Positions 30,990 to 42,499 of a DNA stretch of 64,000 nucleotides are shown piece by piece. Positions within the stretch are counted from its first letter, which is position 1; the number at the start of each line of letters is the position of its first letter. The position numbers and the translations under genes were made by a program. Under the pieces are notes generated by a model, which was not told the origin of the DNA, did not search any database, and was given only the letters and a program-made list of their open reading frames with translations. Location: contig CM043971.1 in the NCBI GenBank assembly GCA_014529385.2, positions 32,319,209-32,383,208 on the forward strand, written 5' to 3'. The DNA comes from Adiantum capillus-veneris (taxonomy: Eukaryota; Streptophyta; Polypodiopsida; Polypodiales; Pteridaceae).

Positions 30990-33900
30990 TCAAGGGGTCA
31001 AGGTAGGTTGCAAATCGAAGGCTTCCAGGTAAAGTGATAACACAGTTGGTGACTCTGCAAGTTCACCTTCTTCCATCCACTTAGCATCCATTGGTGGATA
31101 GTTTCTGAACTTTACCAAGTAACGCCTAGCAACCTTGCCTTTCACTTTCCTTTCTTTGTGTGCCAAAATCTGTTCAGGGACCAAGATCTCGTCAAGTTCC
31201 TCGACTTCCGGTTGATCTTCAACTGGCATATCTTCTGGCACATCACCCACATAGGGTCTGAGAAGACTCACATGAAACGCATTGTGAATCTTCCAACTGT
31301 CAGGCAATTTCAGCCTATATGCAACATCACTGATTATGTCGCATACTTGAAAAGGCCCATAGTAACGCATGTTGAGCTTTGGAAACAGTCTTTCCTTGCC
31401 CTTCATCTTCTTTAACCTTCCCTTTTCAAAGCGTAAAAGCACCCAATCACCAAGTGAATATACCACTTCACGACGGTGACGATCAACTGCTTTCTTTTGC
31501 TTTGCCTGAGTCCTTTCTAAGGCCACTTTGACCTTCTTGTACATTTCATCCATGTCCTGAACATACTTATCTGCTTCAAATATCTTGTCCTTTGTATGCA
31601 GAATGGGAGGAACTTTCTTGCCACCTTCAACTATCTCAAAGGGTGCCTTGCCAGTTGATGAATGCACTGTATTATTGTATGCATACTCCACCAGTGGCAA
31701 ATACTGCTCCCACTTTCCTTTATGCTCTGACACATAGCACTTCAGCAGATCTAGGACAGTAGAATTTGCCTCTTCTGACTGCCCATCTGTTTGAGGATGA
31801 AATGACGAAGAGAATTTGAGCGTGGTGCCCATATTCTCAAACAAGCCTCTCCAGAACGAACTTGTCACGCGTGGATCACGGTCGCTAACAATCGACTGTG
31901 GCATGCCATGATACTTGAAAATATCGCTCATAAACAAGCGTGCCATCTGATCTGGCTTTATCTTCTTCCTGACAGGAATAAAATGAGCCTGTTTGCTGAA
32001 TCTGCAAATAATGGTCCAAATACCATCGTTTCCTGTCTGCGTTCTCGGAAGATCAAAGATAAAATCCATAGCAATACTTTCCCATGGTTTATCTGGAATA
32101 GGTAGTGGTTGCAATAACCCTGGTGCCTTTTGCCTGTCAAACTTGACCTTTTGTCATATTAGGCATTCTCGCACAAAGGCATCCACATCCCTTTTCAATG
32201 TAGGCCAATAGAAGAATGTCTCAACCGCTTTAACTGTAGCATCGATGCCACGATGCCCTGCATACGGTGGGACATGACTCTCTTCGATAACTTTGCGTCG
32301 CAATGGCTTTGTGACACACAATCTGCCATGCATCATCATGAACCCGTCTTTAAGAAGATAGTATTCATGACGTTGTTTATCCATTAGTTGCTCGAAGACC
32401 CTTGCAAAATCTTCATCATTTGCATACTGTTCTCTCATATCATCAAGTTCATGATGATAAGGAATCGACACAGCTGAAATTTGTGGCTTCCTTGACAAGG
32501 CATCAGCCACAACGTTCTTCTTGCCTTCCACATGTACAATCTGAAAATGGAACATGGACAAGATATTTGCCCATCGCATATGCTTCTCAGATAACTTTGT
32601 CTATGTCAAGAAGTATCGCAAGGTCTGATGATCCGTTTGGACAACGAAATCTGCACCTAGCAGGTAGTGTTTCCAACTTAAGAGCGCATGAATCACAGCC
32701 AGTAACTCTTTCTCATAGACCTGCATGGTCATCTCTGGCCCTTGCAAAATTCTGCTCTCATAGGCTACTACCCTGCTATCTTGCATTAGCACTGCACCAA
32801 TGCTACTACCGCAGGCATTACACTGGACCACAAATGACTTTCTAAGATCTGGCAACACAATGACTGGATCTGAAGTCATCTTTTCTTTTAAGAGATTAAA
32901 GGCTGAAATCTCTTTTTGTGTCCATCTAAAGGTGACTGCCTTCTTTTGAAGAGCATGTAAAGGTGAAGCAATCTCAACGAAATTTCGGATAAACCTTCTG
33001 TAATAGGAGCATAGTCCCAAAAAGCTTCGGACATCATGCACCGTCTATAAATTTGGCCATGACTTGATCGCTTCAACTTTTGCAGGATCCATTCTGACAC
33101 CATCCTTTGAGACAATGTGTCCCAGAAAGTGAATCTCTTCCAGAAAAAACTCACTTTTCTTTGCATTGATGAGCAACCTATGGTTGCGTAGTTCTTTGAA
33201 CACAATGGCCAAGTGATGCCTATGCTCCTCTTCATTCTTTGAGTAGACTATCATGTCATCAAAGAATGTACCAACAAACTGCTGGTGTGGACGGAAAATT
33301 CTGTCCATCATTTTATTGAACGTAGCAGGAGCATTTGTGAGACCAAAGGGCATCACTAAAAATTTGTAAAGGCCAAACGTCGTTCTAAAAGCAGTCTTGT
33401 GCACATCCTCTGATCTAATGCGGATCTGATGGTACCCGCTCTTTAGATCTATCCTGCTAAACATAGCTGCTCCTTCTAATTTGTCCATAATATCATCAAT
33501 TCTAGGTATAGGGAACCTATTCTTGATGGTATTCTTGTTCAGTGCACGATAGTCGATGCACATATGCCATGAGCCATCCTTACTCTGCACCAACAACACT
33601 GGAGAACAGAATGGAGATGAACTGGGCTGAATCAGCCCCTTTTCTAACAACTCCTGGACTTGGCCCATTTTTTTTTTTTTCTGAGTCGCACTAACCCTGT
33701 ACGGAGGCTTATTTGGTGGGTTACTGCCTGGCACCAAATCTATCGCATGGTCCTCGGGTCTCTCTGGCGGTAATTGAGACGGTAATGAATCAGAAAAACA
33801 GTCACTGTACTGTTGTAAAAACATTGACCTTTCTTTATCTAGCATAGATAAATTTGGTTCATCACAATCTGACACTTCACGTGCAAAAACCAAGTACGCA

Positions 33901-34394
33901 GAAAGATGCTTTTTCATTACAGAAGTAATAGCAGAAGCTGATACAGTAGGAATAGACTCCCCTTTAAGCTTTACATCCAGAATGTGAGTCTTTCCCCTGC
34001 TCTGTACAGTGATCTTTTTGTTGTAGGCATCCATGATTCCCTGTACACGAAACAACCAAGGAATACCTAACAACACATCACATCCGTCCAATGGCATGAT
34101 GTAAAATTCTTCAGCATCTACATAGGACTGGATATGTAGACGCAACTTTCCAATGATGGGTGTCACAGCCTCTGTATGGCCAGGACATGCCAAACCTGCC
34201 TCTGCTGTATACCCCATCTCTTCAGGTCTGATTCCCAACTTTGAAGCCAATTCTGGGGAAATAAAGTTGGCTTTGGCACCTGGATCAAAGAAGATAAGCA
34301 CTGTTTGATCCCTAACCTTTCCCCATGCTCTGCAAAGCTCACTTGCATCTGAATTTGGATTATCGCCCACCATATCTGGCACTAGACCAGCCAT
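30990..34394 (-). pseudogene. G1 pol: protease, RT, RNase H, integrase, chromodomain
   Basis: One frame throughout. Protease has FFDPGAKANFIS. RT has KDGSWHMCIDYRALN, FSRIDLKSGYHQIR, FGLTNAPATF and the catalytic FFDDMIVYS. RNase H carries the YEKELLAVIHAL and TDHQTLRYFL signatures. Integrase has a zinc-binding region, then a DDE core (AMDFIFDL; VSDRDPR; QTDGQSEEAN), and ends in a chromodomain (RRYLVKFRNYPPMDAKWMEE), which targets chromatin. Three single-codon stops interrupt it: TAG at 33045-33047 (before TVHDVRSFLG), TAG at 32601-32603 (after RYFLT) and TGA at 32154-32156 (Cys of the zinc-binding CxxC). Otherwise conserved and of normal length. The frame ends at 30990. Confidence 0.9.
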
Positions 34395-36576
34395 GGGCTT
34401 CTTTCCTTTCTTGTCTTCCTTGTCATCAGAATCAGCTGGCCTTTTCTTTGTAGGACAATTGTAAGCAATGTGGCCAGGCTGCTCACATATAAAGCATTTG
34501 TTCTCTGTCCTCAGGACCTTCTTTTGCTCTTCTGACTTGCGAGGAAAACGTCTTTTCCATTTCTTCGCTGGTCCTTTTTTTGATTCAGACGTAGTTTTAT
34601 CTTTCCCTGCGTTGGCTAACTCCTGAGTCCCTTTAGGAGCCTCATTGGGAACGTGCTTCTTGGCTGAATTTTTCTTGCCTGATCCTGCCTTGACGCCAGT
34701 GTTAAATTCACAATCTTCTCCCTTGAGCAAACCATTGCCAGTGTTTGCTACCTCGATGAGCTGCGTCAAAGTAGTGACTTTTGTCTTCGTGCAGTATTTT
34801 CTCAATCCTTTGGGTAGGCCACAACAATATTTTTCAATCTGTTCTGTCAATGGCACAAACCTATAGGAAGTTACTGGAAGTAGAGCTTTCCAAAACTTCC
34901 GATTGTAATTATCCAGATTTCTGCAAGTGGCAGCATTTAGCTGGTGCCATTCTGTCATGACATCTGCTTCAAAGTCATCAGATAACCATGCTGCTGCAAA
35001 AATCTGCTTGAAGTAAATCCATTTGGACGGAGCTTGCCCTTGAAGCAATAAAGTTGTCCACCATTGTCCCGCATTTCCTGTCAAGAAAGTGGCTGCCTTG
35101 CGGACCTTTGAAGCCTCTGTAAAGTTTCCCCCTGCATAGGCCTTGTCAAACTGTTGGAGGAATGAGAGATCCTTCTTCCTGTCATCAAACCCTGTAAAGG
35201 TTGTGAATGTCACACCTTTGCCACCTTCTTTGTACGGAGTTGGCCTCTCCAGCGGCGTTAAATTGTCATATGGAAGTGATTGAAACATGGGAACACTATT
35301 AGGGTTCATCTGTGTTCCTTGGCCGCTATTAACTTGACTTGGAAATGCCATATTTGGCTGCTGATTTGTAATTCCAGCCATACCAAAATTTGCCTGTGGC
35401 ATCCCAAATTGGCCCTGAGTGCTCTGAAACCCTGGTTGCATACCCATGACACTGTACATGGGGTTAGGCATCATCGTTTGAGCACCCGCAAACACTGTTC
35501 CTGGCGTGTAAAACTGATTTCCAGGTGCATGACCAGCCATGCTCTGGAATACCGATCCACCTCCAAAATAACCAGGGTGTACTGAAGGTGGTGGGAAGAC
35601 CTGTCAAGAAAGTGGCTGCCTTGCGGACCTTTGAAGCCTCTGTAAAGTTTCCCCCTGCATAGGCCTTGTCAAACTGCTAGAGGAATGAGAGATCCTTCTT
35701 CCTGTCATCAAACCCTGTAAAGGTTGTGAATGTCACACCTTTGCCACCTTCTTTGTACGGAGTTGGCCTCTCCAGCGGCGTTAAATTGTCATATGGAAGT
35801 GATTGAAACATGGGAACACTATTAGGGTTCATCTGTGTTCCTTGGCCGCTATTAACTTGACTTGGAAATGCCATATTTGGCTGCTGATTTGTAATTCCAG
35901 CCATACCAAAATTTGCATGTGGCATCCCAAATTGGCCCTGAGTGCTCTGAAACCCTGGTTGCATACCCATGACACTGTACATGGGGTTAGGCATCATCGT
36001 TTGAGCACCCGCAAACACTGTTCCTGGCGTGTAAAACTGATTTCCAGGTGCATGACCAGCCATGCTCTGGAATACCGATCCACCTCCAAAATAACCAGGG
36101 TGTACTGTAGGTGGTGGGAAGACCTGTTGCATAGCTTGTAGGTTGCTTCCCTGCCCATTAGAACCAGCTATAGGCTGCTGAAAGGTGGCGGGCTGAACTG
36201 GTACAGCTTGAAAGACTCGCATCTCAGCCACCTGTTCTTGCACCTTAGGCACAGGTTGTGGAGACTGCATGTTCTCCGTCAAGTGTACAGGTGTTTCCAT
36301 TGACTGTGCGGTATGAATCACCTGTGCTCGAGCCTTAACAGGCTTTTGAATATGATCTAGTGACCCAACTTGCTGAGACGGAACAGGAGGTTGCAGAAAG
36401 GCTAAAAACCTCGGGTTCTGCATTACTTGTGTGAACATAGCCACAGCAGTAGCCAACTGGGTCCTGAATATATCGTCATCTGTCTGTGGTGGTCTTGAGG
36501 ACTCACCCACTTCATGTGTCTGTTGACCCTGTGAAGAGGAAACCTCTTCAGTCACATCATCTGGTCTGTCAGCCAT
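34395..36576 (-). pseudogene. G1 gag with 523-bp internal tandem duplication
   Basis: ATG at 36576 (MADRPDDVTEEVSSSQ). A Gln/Pro-rich N-terminal part (about 36570-36100) leads to the capsid core (FTTFTGFDDRKKDLSFL, ...GNAGQWWTTLLL, ...FVPLTEQIEKYCCGLPKGLRKYC) and a CX2CX4HX4C knuckle (CFICEQPGHIAYNC). About 35081-35603 is repeated at 35604-36126 with few differences. 523 is not a multiple of 3, so the copy shifts the frame, and it also carries a TAG at the FLQQF position. Translation would end after about 300 codons. The word CCTG at the junction suggests a microhomology event. Confidence 0.88.
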
Positions 36577-36684
36577 AATTGCAATTCCTTGTGTCTGGTC
36601 TATGATCCCCTGTGTCTTCAAGCCCAAAACTGACCAAGGCTCACTTCTATGGGAAAAAGTGATTTTATCCCGTCGATGGAACCA
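36577..36684 (-). other. G1 leader between 5' LTR and gag
   Basis: A short leader of 108 bp starting TGGTTCCATCGACGGG at the LTR edge. The primer tRNA is not identified. Confidence 0.6.
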
Positions 36685-38064
36685 TGAAACCGGCCTGTTC
36701 AATCCAAAAAGGGTGGTAGACTTTACTTCAAACCTTGATTTAGCTTTCACCCATTATTAGTCGTCTATTTTACTTGTACTTTCAAGACACAACAAAGGGG
36801 AGAGGGATACAAGCTGCTAGATTGCACCTGTATGAGTAGACGGACACCAGATTGGCCCCTAACTTAGGCGCCCCTTTCGGTATTTCTTTATTGTTCAAAA
36901 GAGGGAATAAACGCTGTGGTTCCCTACAAGCTGCCCCGCACAAACTCGGCTGAATTTCCACTGTTCCAACCCGATTTCGGCAGCATAACTGTACTAGAAC
37001 CCTTCACAGTGAGTATTCCCACGCATTGGCCGACTTTCCCGACGCATACGGGCACTTTGCAAAACCTGGCGAGAATATGCAGCACGCTGAATTCTCTGTT
37101 TTCAGCCCTGAAAATGCGCCAGATCACCTGTACAGCGGTCCCCTTGCGTCCCCGAACCTCTTGGGGGTATTAGGGTCCGTTTAGGGCCAAATTCCTAAAC
37201 CTGCAAAAATACACAGCAGGTTGTAATTTACTGTTTCGGGCTCCGTGTTGCGTGCCGGTCGCATCCGTAGCAAGTCCTCGAGCTCCCGCACCTGTAGGGC
37301 TGCTTGCCCTTTGAATCGGACGAGATTTTTGTCGTGAAACCTCTCCGAATTCACCTGTACCTACGGGGGGATTAGCCGCTAGCTAATCCAGTACCTGTGC
37401 AAGAGGCTCTTGCCTCGGCAATCGCGCATGAACCCACACAACTGTACATTGGTCAAATGAAAAGCCCACTAGAGGGGCATAACATACTGCCAAAGGGGAG
37501 AGAGAGGGCAGTGCGTAGCGTGCAGGGCAATTCAGCGCCACTTCTTGTTGCATGAGGCAAGTGCACCAGAATGTGCCACTTGGCACATTTACAAGCATTT
37601 TCCCGTTTCGGGGTTGCCGCCTAAAAATATCCCAACCGGTTGCCCAGTTGACTTCACGGCAGAGTAAGAAAATGCTCCCTTTGTCATTCCGGAGGTAATG
37701 ACGCCAACACATTTTCAGGTCCCAAAATAGCTGTTCCCTAAATTTTAGGAGATGCTGCCATTGTATCTTTCTAGGTCATCCGACCCTCTTTGTACCTTGT
37801 GGCCACATCCAGAACTGAAATGTAGCCTCTGTAGCAAAGGATTCCACTTTGGCTAGTCAATGACCCCACTTGGCTAACCATAGTCCTTGTCCAACCTTAG
37901 TGCTCTCTTGCCCTCAGGCCTGGACTCCCTTTGGACAGTTCCACACTAGCTCTGCAATGCAGGGCAGTTAGATTTCCCGAGGGGTGTTTCCAAAAAGTGA
38001 AAGTAAATAGATAATAAGAAAGAAATCAACAAAAAGGATAGATAGTAGTCACACGCTGGTGACA
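36685..38064 (-). repeat. G1 5' LTR (97-bp deletion)
   Basis: 1380 bp, nearly identical to 28939-30415. The stretch equivalent to about 29783-29880 is missing at about 37528. Confidence 0.9.
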
Positions 38065-38069
38065 TTGGA

Positions 38070-38975
38070 TGGCACCAAAGACATTGTTTTCCCTCTACAA
38101 GGAAAACTTTGAGAATGGTGTGTGTCAATATGTGCATGGAAACACACGTACATTCAAAAGAGGACTTCGACATACTAGCTTAGCAAGAGCATTGCTCAAT
38201 GAATTTGTGGATAACAACTCTGAGAAGATGCTACATAGAAGTAGAACAATGTTGGTGGGCTCAAGGGAGACTCCAGTGGTAATTTCATCGACATACAAAC
38301 AAGTGGATATTTTAAGTGAAATCAACATGACACTTGAACAAATGGGGTATGAGAAGAAGCTTTTCGAGTCTTCTTTTGGTAGAATTTGGAACAAAGAGTA
38401 GCTACATGTCACCTTAACAAAGACAAGTGAGTTCTCTAAGTGTAATAGTTGTAGTTCAATCGAAGCAAGATCGGAAGCCAAACCTATCCTTGAAGAAAGA
38501 GCTCTCCTCTTGAGGGAGAGAGAAGTTCACATGGCACAACAAAAGAGTTGTAGGAGCCTATATTATGCATGGCGTACATTTTCAAAAATTGAACCAGATA
38601 AATATGTATGCATAATTCATGATAAGATGGATCAAAAGAAGACAACGATTCCAAGACTATGCATTGTTCCCAAGGGTGTGGATTCAAGTTACAATTTGCA
38701 GGTGGCACTAATTGGCATTATCACTCATGGACCTGGGGAAGGTCATTATGGAAATTGCTTTGAATGGTTTGTGGCCAGTTGATCCAAACCTTACAGTTGG
38801 CTCAATTGCTAATTGTTTACACAACTTAGAAAGGATGGATAAGCATCCACTTGGTGATCTGGTAACAAATGGGCTTCCGAGGAGCAATGTTTCACTACTA
38901 CATGTTTTGAACAAGGGATGCTTTAGACTACCAGAACATGAGAAATGGCAAAGAGCCTATTGTTCTATCACTTGA
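38070..38975 (+). pseudogene. Fragment of a transposase-like protein (DKMD motif), broken
   Basis: One frame from 38070 gives FSLYKENFENGVCQYVHG.., then stops at TAG 38399-38401 but continues in frame as LHVTLTKTSEFSKC (a Cys pair), LLLREREVHMAQQKSCRSLYY, KYVCIIHDKMDQKKTTIPR and LQVALIGIITHGPGEGHYG. A one-base shift near 38740 leads to NGLWPVDPNLTVGSIANCLHNLE. From memory, proteins with IIHDKMD..K..PR and a downstream H-G-H/P-G..Y segment are scattered in multiple copies through moss, liverwort and fern genomes and look like DDE transposases. The family name is not certain. The 5' part is absent, because G1 and an older junction lie immediately upstream. Confidence 0.45.
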
Positions 38976-39179
38976 AATTGCAGAAGATGATTTGCGGTCA
39001 ACATTTTGCAAGTTTCCAAAGAACTTATTGCCAACTGGATAATTGTGCTAGGGAGAATAAAAACCAATAACTATTTGCTTATTTGTCATTGCTAATACGG
39101 GGTTTTCAACTATGGAGCTTAAAGACCTTAGGGTTAGCTTCATTGAAGACCTCCAAAGATTAGTGTTAAAAGTCCTTTA

Positions 39180-39400
39180 ACCTTAGGTAAGCTAGGGCTG
39201 AGCTTGAGGTTGAAACTTGGCCCAAGATTGAGGTGCTTGTCGTGCTTGATGACTAAGGTGCTTGAGGTGCTTGTCGTGTTTATTGACTAAGATGCTTGAG
39301 GAGTTTGTCGTGCTTGCCGACTAGGAGCTTGAGGTGCTTGTGGAAACACTACCCAAGCTTGAGGTGCTTTGTCATGCTTGCTGACTAAGGTGCTTGAGGG
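39180..39400. repeat. Minisatellite of GGTGCTTG(T/A)..GACTAAG units
   Basis: About five irregular units of 35-50 bp built from TTGAGGTGCTTGTCGTGC and TTGATGACTAAGG, with point differences and indels. Confidence 0.65.
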
Positions 39401-39480
39401 TAAGGTGTTCAAAAAGTCAAATCCAATCCCTACTCAAGAGGGGGCGAGCCCTAGAGCTAGGGGGATGAGAGAGAGGAGAG

Positions 39481-39481
<1 letters not shown>

Positions 39482-39514
<33 letters not shown>
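39482..39514. repeat. (AC)n microsatellite
   Basis: 33 bp of AC dinucleotides directly after a GAGAGAGGAGAG stretch. Confidence 0.95.
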
Positions 39515-39515
<1 letters not shown>

Positions 39516-40208
39516 GGAAAGCCCAAGCCTCAAGAGGCAGCAAGGACACATGTCAAACTTCTATCCATGTTGCCCTCATGGTGTACCTAAAGCCTATTGG
39601 TTGGCCTCCCAAGGGGTCCAATGATAAATTAGTTAATTTAATTAATTGTTTTTGCGTTTATCAACTCCTCTCTCTCAAAGGGGAAAGGGAGACACTTGTC
39701 CCAAGGCTACCCTTGTTGTTGGATATGCATTCTGCATGTGATTGACTAGGCTTGCAGGGGTCCAATGAGCTTCAAGCATGAGCTACAAGGAGGGGTTGAC
39801 CAAAGAAGGAAGGGGGGTTGCTTGGGGGGGTATACTCTCCCACACACACTCACACACACTCTCATTGTGCAAAGTGCAAGAGCTCCATCTCTTTCTCCAA
39901 GCTAGTAGAGAAGTTGAGAGCCTACACCAACACTCTTGGCTATGGAATGCAAATACAACCAAGAGCCATGCTTCAATGCTTAAGCTTGCCATCTTCTCCA
40001 TCTTCATTACTATGCTATTATGTATGCTAGCAAGCAGAGTGATGATAAGCGAGGAACAACTTCTTTCTCCTATGGAATGTTTCTTCTTCCTCTTCCCTAC
40101 CCTCATTCCCCGCTAGCTCTCTCCACCTTCAAAGGTGTTCGAGGCCTTGGGATAGTTAAATGCTCTTTGCAAAGTTTATGTTATGCTCGTGATGCATGAA
40201 GCTTTCCA
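39515..40208. other. No gene recognised
   Basis: Holds CA/CT-rich words near 39840-39870. Frames on both strands at about 39780-40116 mirror each other and have no recognisable protein character. Confidence 0.35.
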
Positions 40209-40225
40209 TCTTCATTGCATCACAA

Positions 40226-40590
40226 CGTAACCGCGAAACGTTTCAGACCCGAAAAGTTTCACCCCGAAACGTGGCGTTTCACCCCGAAACGTTTCACTCT
40301 AGGCTAAGGTCTCACTGAACGTTTGACCGAAACACCAATTTTATGTATACATAGAGTTATGTATCAACAAAATAGGTGTTCATAGTGCAATGAGTAGAAA
40401 CACATACTATGTTAACCTTGAAATAGCAAATACATAATAAATAAATAAATATTTAATGGCCAAATTCTCTATAGGAAATTTTTTATTTCAGGCGTTTCAC
40501 TCTAGGCGTTTCACCTTGCAGGTGAAACGTTTCGGCCGTTTCACCCTTTTCGCGTTTCAAGCCTGCTGAAACGCGTTGCGGGGTTACGCT
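40226..40590. mobile_element. Small non-autonomous DNA transposon with imperfect TIRs
   Basis: The left end CGTAACC-GCGAAACG-TTTCA and right end (reverse complement CGTAACCCCGCAACGCGTTTCA) form imperfect inverted repeats. Both arms hold several GAAACG/CGTTTC and GTGAAAC words, while the middle (about 40330-40480) is AT-rich. There are no coding frames. I could not find a convincing target duplication, so superfamily and exact ends are open. Confidence 0.5.
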
Positions 40591-40915
40591 GTTTCTTCAC
40601 CTATGTCACAAGGAACATAGAGATTGTATTGTACCAAGTCTCTCTTGATGGGAGAATCTATAGTATAAATGCCTATTGAAGGGGGGACCGGCTCAAGTAA
40701 ATCCGGTCCTCAACTGTTGTCATGTTCTCTAAACTCTCTCTCTTGCAAAAGTATTGTTCATGCCAAGTTAACTAAGTACTATGATTATGTTGCTACCGTT
40801 AATTAAGTTTACCCTCTATGCTCTCAAAGTAGTCTCACAAAAATGTTCTCTCTAATTCTCTTAATTCCGCTATTCTCAAAGTTTATAGGCCATTTCCATT
40901 ACAGGGAAAGAGACC

Positions 40916-40920
<5 letters not shown>
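40591..40920. other. No gene seen
   Basis: AT-rich unassigned sequence up to the GA tract that borders element T2. Confidence 0.4.

Positions 40921-40978
<58 letters not shown>
40921..40978. repeat. (GA)n tract at the left edge of T2
   Basis: 58 bp of GA. It runs directly into a T2 LTR that lacks its first about 18 bp. A second GA tract in the same orientation borders the right edge of T2. Confidence 0.95.
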
Positions 40979-40982
<4 letters not shown>

Positions 40983-40983
40983 A

Positions 40984-42139
40984 GTTAATGTTGAACTTTT
41001 CTCAAGATGAGTGCTCCGAAATGTGCTCAAGGGTTCCTTTTACTTATGGAAGGGAGAGCCTTCCGTTCCTTTAGTGAGAGAGTGCAAATGATCACAAACA
41101 AAGTGGTAAACACTGTGAATGAAGGTGTTGAGACTGATAGATAGAGAGAAGAATACGACACTAGAATGTTGTCAAATCCTCCTCCAAAGGCCCCACTCTC
41201 TATGGGGAGAGCGGTCTACTATTGATTGCACAAATCTCTACATGCAATGGACTTGTCAAGGACGATGAGGACGACGACAAGACGGGCTGAAATCTGAAAA
41301 CGCCAAGGGCTGAATTTTGCAAATCTTGTATCTTCTGAATTCTGACTCTATGTTGATGACGACGGCGATGACGACAATGCGACGACGACGCGTTGAAAAC
41401 GCAGATGCTGAAATCTGCAAATAGCGGGCTGAATCTGCAAACTTTGGCTGATCCAACCGTGCGGCGACGATCTGCTGCGGAAGGTGAGATCTGCTAGGTT
41501 TGGGGGCTATTCTGCGGTGACTAACTGCTGAAAACTGAAAACGCTGATGCTCTCTGCTGATCAGTCGTCAGGAATCTGCAAAACGCTAGGCTGAATTTCT
41601 AATGTAAAAACGCTAGGACTGTGCTGAGGTCCTGTTGCAAAAACGCTAGTGGATCTTTTGTTGCCACGCTGATTTGCAACTGCTGAAAGCGCTAGGCTTC
41701 TTTTGCTGTTGATGAAAAACGCTGGTTGATCTTGGTAGCTTGAAAACACTAGGTCTTCTTGCTGATCTTGCTGAGAAGGTGCACTTCCACTGTGGTCTAC
41801 TTTCTCTTCTGCCAGAATACACTAGCGCTAGCTTTCCTTATATACTGGCTTGGGTAAATTGCCCTACCCAATTTTCCAACAAAAGTCACTTAATAATAAT
41901 AAGTGAAAAATGGCTAAAATAGGAAAAATAGGTCTATGCACTATAAAATGCTCCTGATGGTAATCTGATGATCATGATGTGTGCAACAAGAGGATATGCA
42001 TCTACTCTAAGTGCCTGGACATGCACGGCCTGCGAACAGACTCACAAAAGTTCCAAAACTCTTCCTAAGCTAATTGAACTGAACACATGTCATGAAGTAG
42101 CTTGTCCACGTACACATAGGGTTAGATGTGCATGTGACA
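40984..42139 (-). repeat. T2 3' LTR
   Basis: Matches 45556-46725 throughout, including GACGACGGCGATGACGAC tracts and many CTGAAAACGCT words. TATATAAGG on the minus strand near 41838. The left edge is eroded at the GA tract. Confidence 0.8.
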
Positions 42140-42499
42140 TGCCCTCCTTTTTAAAGTGAGATACTGGTACCAAACTGTATGGCATCGAGGGAGATCGCCA
42201 ACAGTGTCTGGAATCCTGGAAAGGACTCTTCGCCTGCCCACTCTGATGCGTGGGTCATGCGATACTTGGAACTTCATAAAGGTTTGCAATGCTTGCTTCT
42301 TTGGGCCGCGCTGAAAGCGACACAAAGTCATATGTGGCTCCTTCAATGCTTCAACTTCGTCTATAGTCATGCGTCTACCTTCTTCAAGAATCTCCGAGGA
42401 TGAAAATTCCTGAAACCACTTCCAATAGAAAAAAATGAACATACCCATTCCATGTAAAGTGACTGGAAAATTTTTAGTCTTCTCTAAAGACTATGCATG

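Larger units (their letters stand above)
28939..38064 (-). mobile_element. G1: full-length Ty3/gypsy chromovirus, TSD TTGGA
   Basis: It reads on the minus strand. The 5' LTR is 36685-38064, gag-pol runs from 36576 to 30990, a polypurine tract AAGAGGGGGGTA ends at 30416, and the 3' LTR is 28939-30415. TTGGA flanks both sides (28934-28938 and 38065-38069). The LTRs differ mainly by a 97-bp deletion in the 5' copy, so insertion is recent. The region after the 5' LTR reads TGGTTCCATCGACGGG, so the primer is not the usual initiator tRNA-Met and I cannot name it. Coding is broken by a gag duplication and three pol stops. Confidence 0.92.
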
